Below are positions 62,411 to 64,000 of a stretch of DNA of 64,000 bases, piece by piece (the stretch's first letter is position 1; each line of letters begins with the position of its first letter). Under the pieces are notes generated by a model, which ran no database searches, was not told the DNA's origin, and was given only the letters and a program-made list of their open reading frames with translations. The stretch spans positions 1,607,596 to 1,671,595 of the forward strand of contig NZ_CANMCZ010000001.1 in NCBI RefSeq assembly GCF_947496485.1, written 5' to 3'. The position numbers and the translations under genes are program-made. Source of the stretch: an uncultured Winogradskyella sp. (GTDB lineage Bacteria; Bacteroidota; Bacteroidia; Flavobacteriales; Flavobacteriaceae).

Positions 62411-64000
62411 TTAGTCTATTTTACTATCAATATTGTATACTCCCTGAGGAATTAACTCTTCTGATACAACAGAATCTGAGGAGTTAAACTTTCGTTTTAA
62501 ATACATTTTGAATGTGGTTGCTAAATAAAATAAAACAGGAACGACTATTAGTGTTAAAAACGTAGCTATGAATAAGCCATAAATAACAGTCCAAGCTAAT
62601 GGTCCCCAAAATATTACATTGTCACCACCAAGATAGATGTTGGCATCAAACTCACTGAATAAGGTAAAGAAGTTAATATTTAGACCGATCGCTAAAGGAA
62701 TTAATCCTAATATGGTGGTAATTGCAGTTAAAATAACAGGCCTTAAACGAGCTTTACCAGCTTTAATGATTTGTGTTAATAATTCATCTTTTGGTAAATA
62801 TTCTGAATCATCTAAATCTAGGTTTTGCTTTCGTCTATCAATTAATAACTGAGCATAATCGAGCAGTACAACACCATTATTCACAACAATTCCGGCGAGG
62901 GAAATAATTCCCATCATAGTCATTAATATAACAAACGAGTCTCCAGTAATAACGATACCTCCAAATACACCAATTAAACTCAAGAAAATGGCAATCATAA
63001 TAATTGCTGGTTTTGAAACCGAGTTGAATTGGAATATTAATATGAAGAAAATTAAACCTAAACCAGTAAAGAATGCTCCCATTAAGAATGCCATCTCTTT
63101 ATTTTGCTCTTCAATCTGACCAGTATAATCTATTTTGATATTTGAAGGCAAGCCTTCAAAATTTTTCATTTCATTTTGTACCTGACTAACCACAGCACCT
63201 GCATCAGTATAACCTGGTGCTAAGGCAGAATATACAGTAACGACGCGCTTTGTGTCTTTATGCTTAATAGCACTAAAGCCAGAATTATTTTTCTGTTTTG
63301 CTACAGTAGATACAGGAATTTCTTTGACTTGGCCAGACGCCATATCTCTAAACACTATATTCTGATTAAATAAGGCACTTGTGTTATAACGTAAATCTTC
63401 ATTAAAGCGCACATAGATGTCATAATCATCACCTTCTTCTTTGTAGATTCCAGCTTTTGCGCCAAATAATGAATTTCTCAACTGTTGGCCAACTTGTCCA
63501 GTGCTTACACCAAGTTCTCCAGCTTTTTCTCTGTCAACAAGCACTTCCATTGCAGGTTTGTCTTTGTTCACATCAATTTTCAATTCATCAATTGCGGCTA
63601 TATTTTTAGAGTTAATAAATTCACGCATGCGCTCAGCTACGTCAATTAATTCGTCATAATCATTACCTTCTAGCTCAATATTTACTGGTGCTCCTGCAGG
63701 TGGACCATTAAGATCTTTCTCTACGGAAATTAGAACTCCTGGATAAATACCAGTTAAAGCTTCTTGAACTTTTTGGCGTAAAAGCTCACTATCTTTTCCA
63801 TTACGATATTTGTACTCTCGCATGGAAGCCGTAATCTTACCCTTATGTGGCATTTCTGCCGCAGATCCGCCATCGGTTTGTGGATTACCTGCACCTTCAC
63901 CAACTTGAGCAACTGCACTTTCTACTAAGAAGTTTTGACCGTCCTTTATATATTCATCATCATTAAGGATGTCATATACTTTGGCTTCAATTTCGTTAGT
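62411..64000 (-). CDS. RND efflux transporter permease, C-terminal half (partial)
   Basis: The frame is open to the right edge of the window (TNEIEAKVYDILNDDEYIKDG at the edge), so the first several hundred residues are missing. Visible parts are the second periplasmic porter domain (residues about 1-260 of the window part) and membrane helices with the family signatures MMGIISLAGIVVNNGVVLLDY and RLRPVILTAITTILGLIPLA. It belongs to the HAE1/AcrB-CusA superfamily; substrate (drug, metal or other) cannot be set from the C-terminal part alone. Confidence 0.93.
   Translation of the reverse strand, partial: TNEIEAKVYDILNDDEYIKDGQNFLVESAVAQVGEGAGNPQTDGGSAAEMPHKGKITASMREYKYRNGKDSELLRQKVQEALTGIYPGVLISVEKDLNGPPAGAPVNIELEGNDYDELIDVAERMREFINSKNIAAIDELKIDVNKDKPAMEVLVDREKAGELGVSTGQVGQQLRNSLFGAKAGIYKEEGDDYDIYVRFNEDLRYNTSALFNQNIVFRDMASGQVKEIPVSTVAKQKNNSGFSAIKHKDTKRVVTVYSALAPGYTDAGAVVSQVQNEMKNFEGLPSNIKIDYTGQIEEQNKEMAFLMGAFFTGLGLIFFILIFQFNSVSKPAIIMIAIFLSLIGVFGGIVITGDSFVILMTMMGIISLAGIVVNNGVVLLDYAQLLIDRRKQNLDLDDSEYLPKDELLTQIIKAGKARLRPVILTAITTILGLIPLAIGLNINFFTLFSEFDANIYLGGDNVIFWGPLAWTVIYGLFIATFLTLIVVPVLFYLATTFKMYLKRKFNSSDSVVSEELIPQGVYNIDSKID

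Noticed and set aside
1..64000. CRISPR arrays, insertion sequences, integrase or prophage genes
   Set aside because: I found no regularly spaced repeats with unique spacers and no transposase-, integrase- or phage-like reading frame in the window.

Overview
The window comes from an AT-rich Bacteroidota genome, almost certainly a marine-type Flavobacteriaceae. Supporting signs are TANNTTTG-type -7 promoter elements with an upstream TTG or TTT, the near absence of Shine-Dalgarno sequences, type IX secretion sorting domains, FecR/ECF sigma/TonB receptor signalling, a split MetH, DUF3109, DUF4412 and DUF6503 families, and a NrdB with an N-terminal ATP-cone. Genus cannot be fixed from this window.

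Layout. 1-3.5 kb: a minus-strand operon of a TPR lipid- or envelope-associated protein, a small secreted protein, DUF4286, a small membrane protein and rsmA, which runs off the left edge. 3.9-10 kb: minus-strand housekeeping genes (serS, an HTTM membrane protein, ribF, pth, rplY, prs). 10.1-11.8 kb: tRNA-Leu(CAA) and a secreted TPR protein. 11.8-19.5 kb: an accessory-looking block bracketed by two copies of the last 60 bp of metF. It holds a DUF2892 protein with a Crp-type operator and a Crp/Fnr regulator, an STN-domain TonB receptor, FecR and an ECF sigma factor, then divergently two related microprotein genes, a 90-aa protein and an acidic lipoprotein. Four copies of one strictly spaced motif (TGGGAC, 10 bases, TGAGTTGTTTTAA) drive both directions and look like the promoters of this sigma factor.

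19.5-25.6 kb: a SAM-I riboswitch followed by metZ, metH1 (homocysteine domain), metH2 (folate/B12/activation domains) and metF, coupled by one-base overlaps. 25.7-31.4 kb: HupE/UreJ, dCMP deaminase, S41 peptidase, a short FAD protein, MarC, DUF3109 and DUF4412. 31.4-34.1 kb: a TPR-LytS histidine kinase and its LytTR response regulator. 34.1-34.9 kb: a long gene-free stretch with stacked hairpins and an orphan terminator, a candidate small RNA. 34.9-38 kb: nrdB (with ATP-cone) and nrdA.

38-51.5 kb is dominated by phosphate and anion handling: an OmpA-type lipoprotein, a Na/Pi cotransporter with PhoU-like tail, ChrA, a porin-Pit operon, and a TonB receptor with a beta-helix lipoprotein. The porin-Pit and TonB operons are both preceded by TAAC/TAAT repeats at exact 11-bp spacing, as expected for a PhoB-like regulator, and the porin has a long leader with an internal terminator. 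51.7-64 kb: dgt, dxs, a type-IX-secreted M36 metallopeptidase, tadA, a PrcB-like lipoprotein, a cold-shock protein, aspS, a small T9SS cargo protein and the C-terminal half of an RND efflux pump running off the right edge.

The most notable candidate for something undescribed is the 11.8-19.5 kb block: a cell-surface signalling sigma factor whose apparent regulon is visible in place, including two tandem microprotein genes that each carry their own copy of the promoter.
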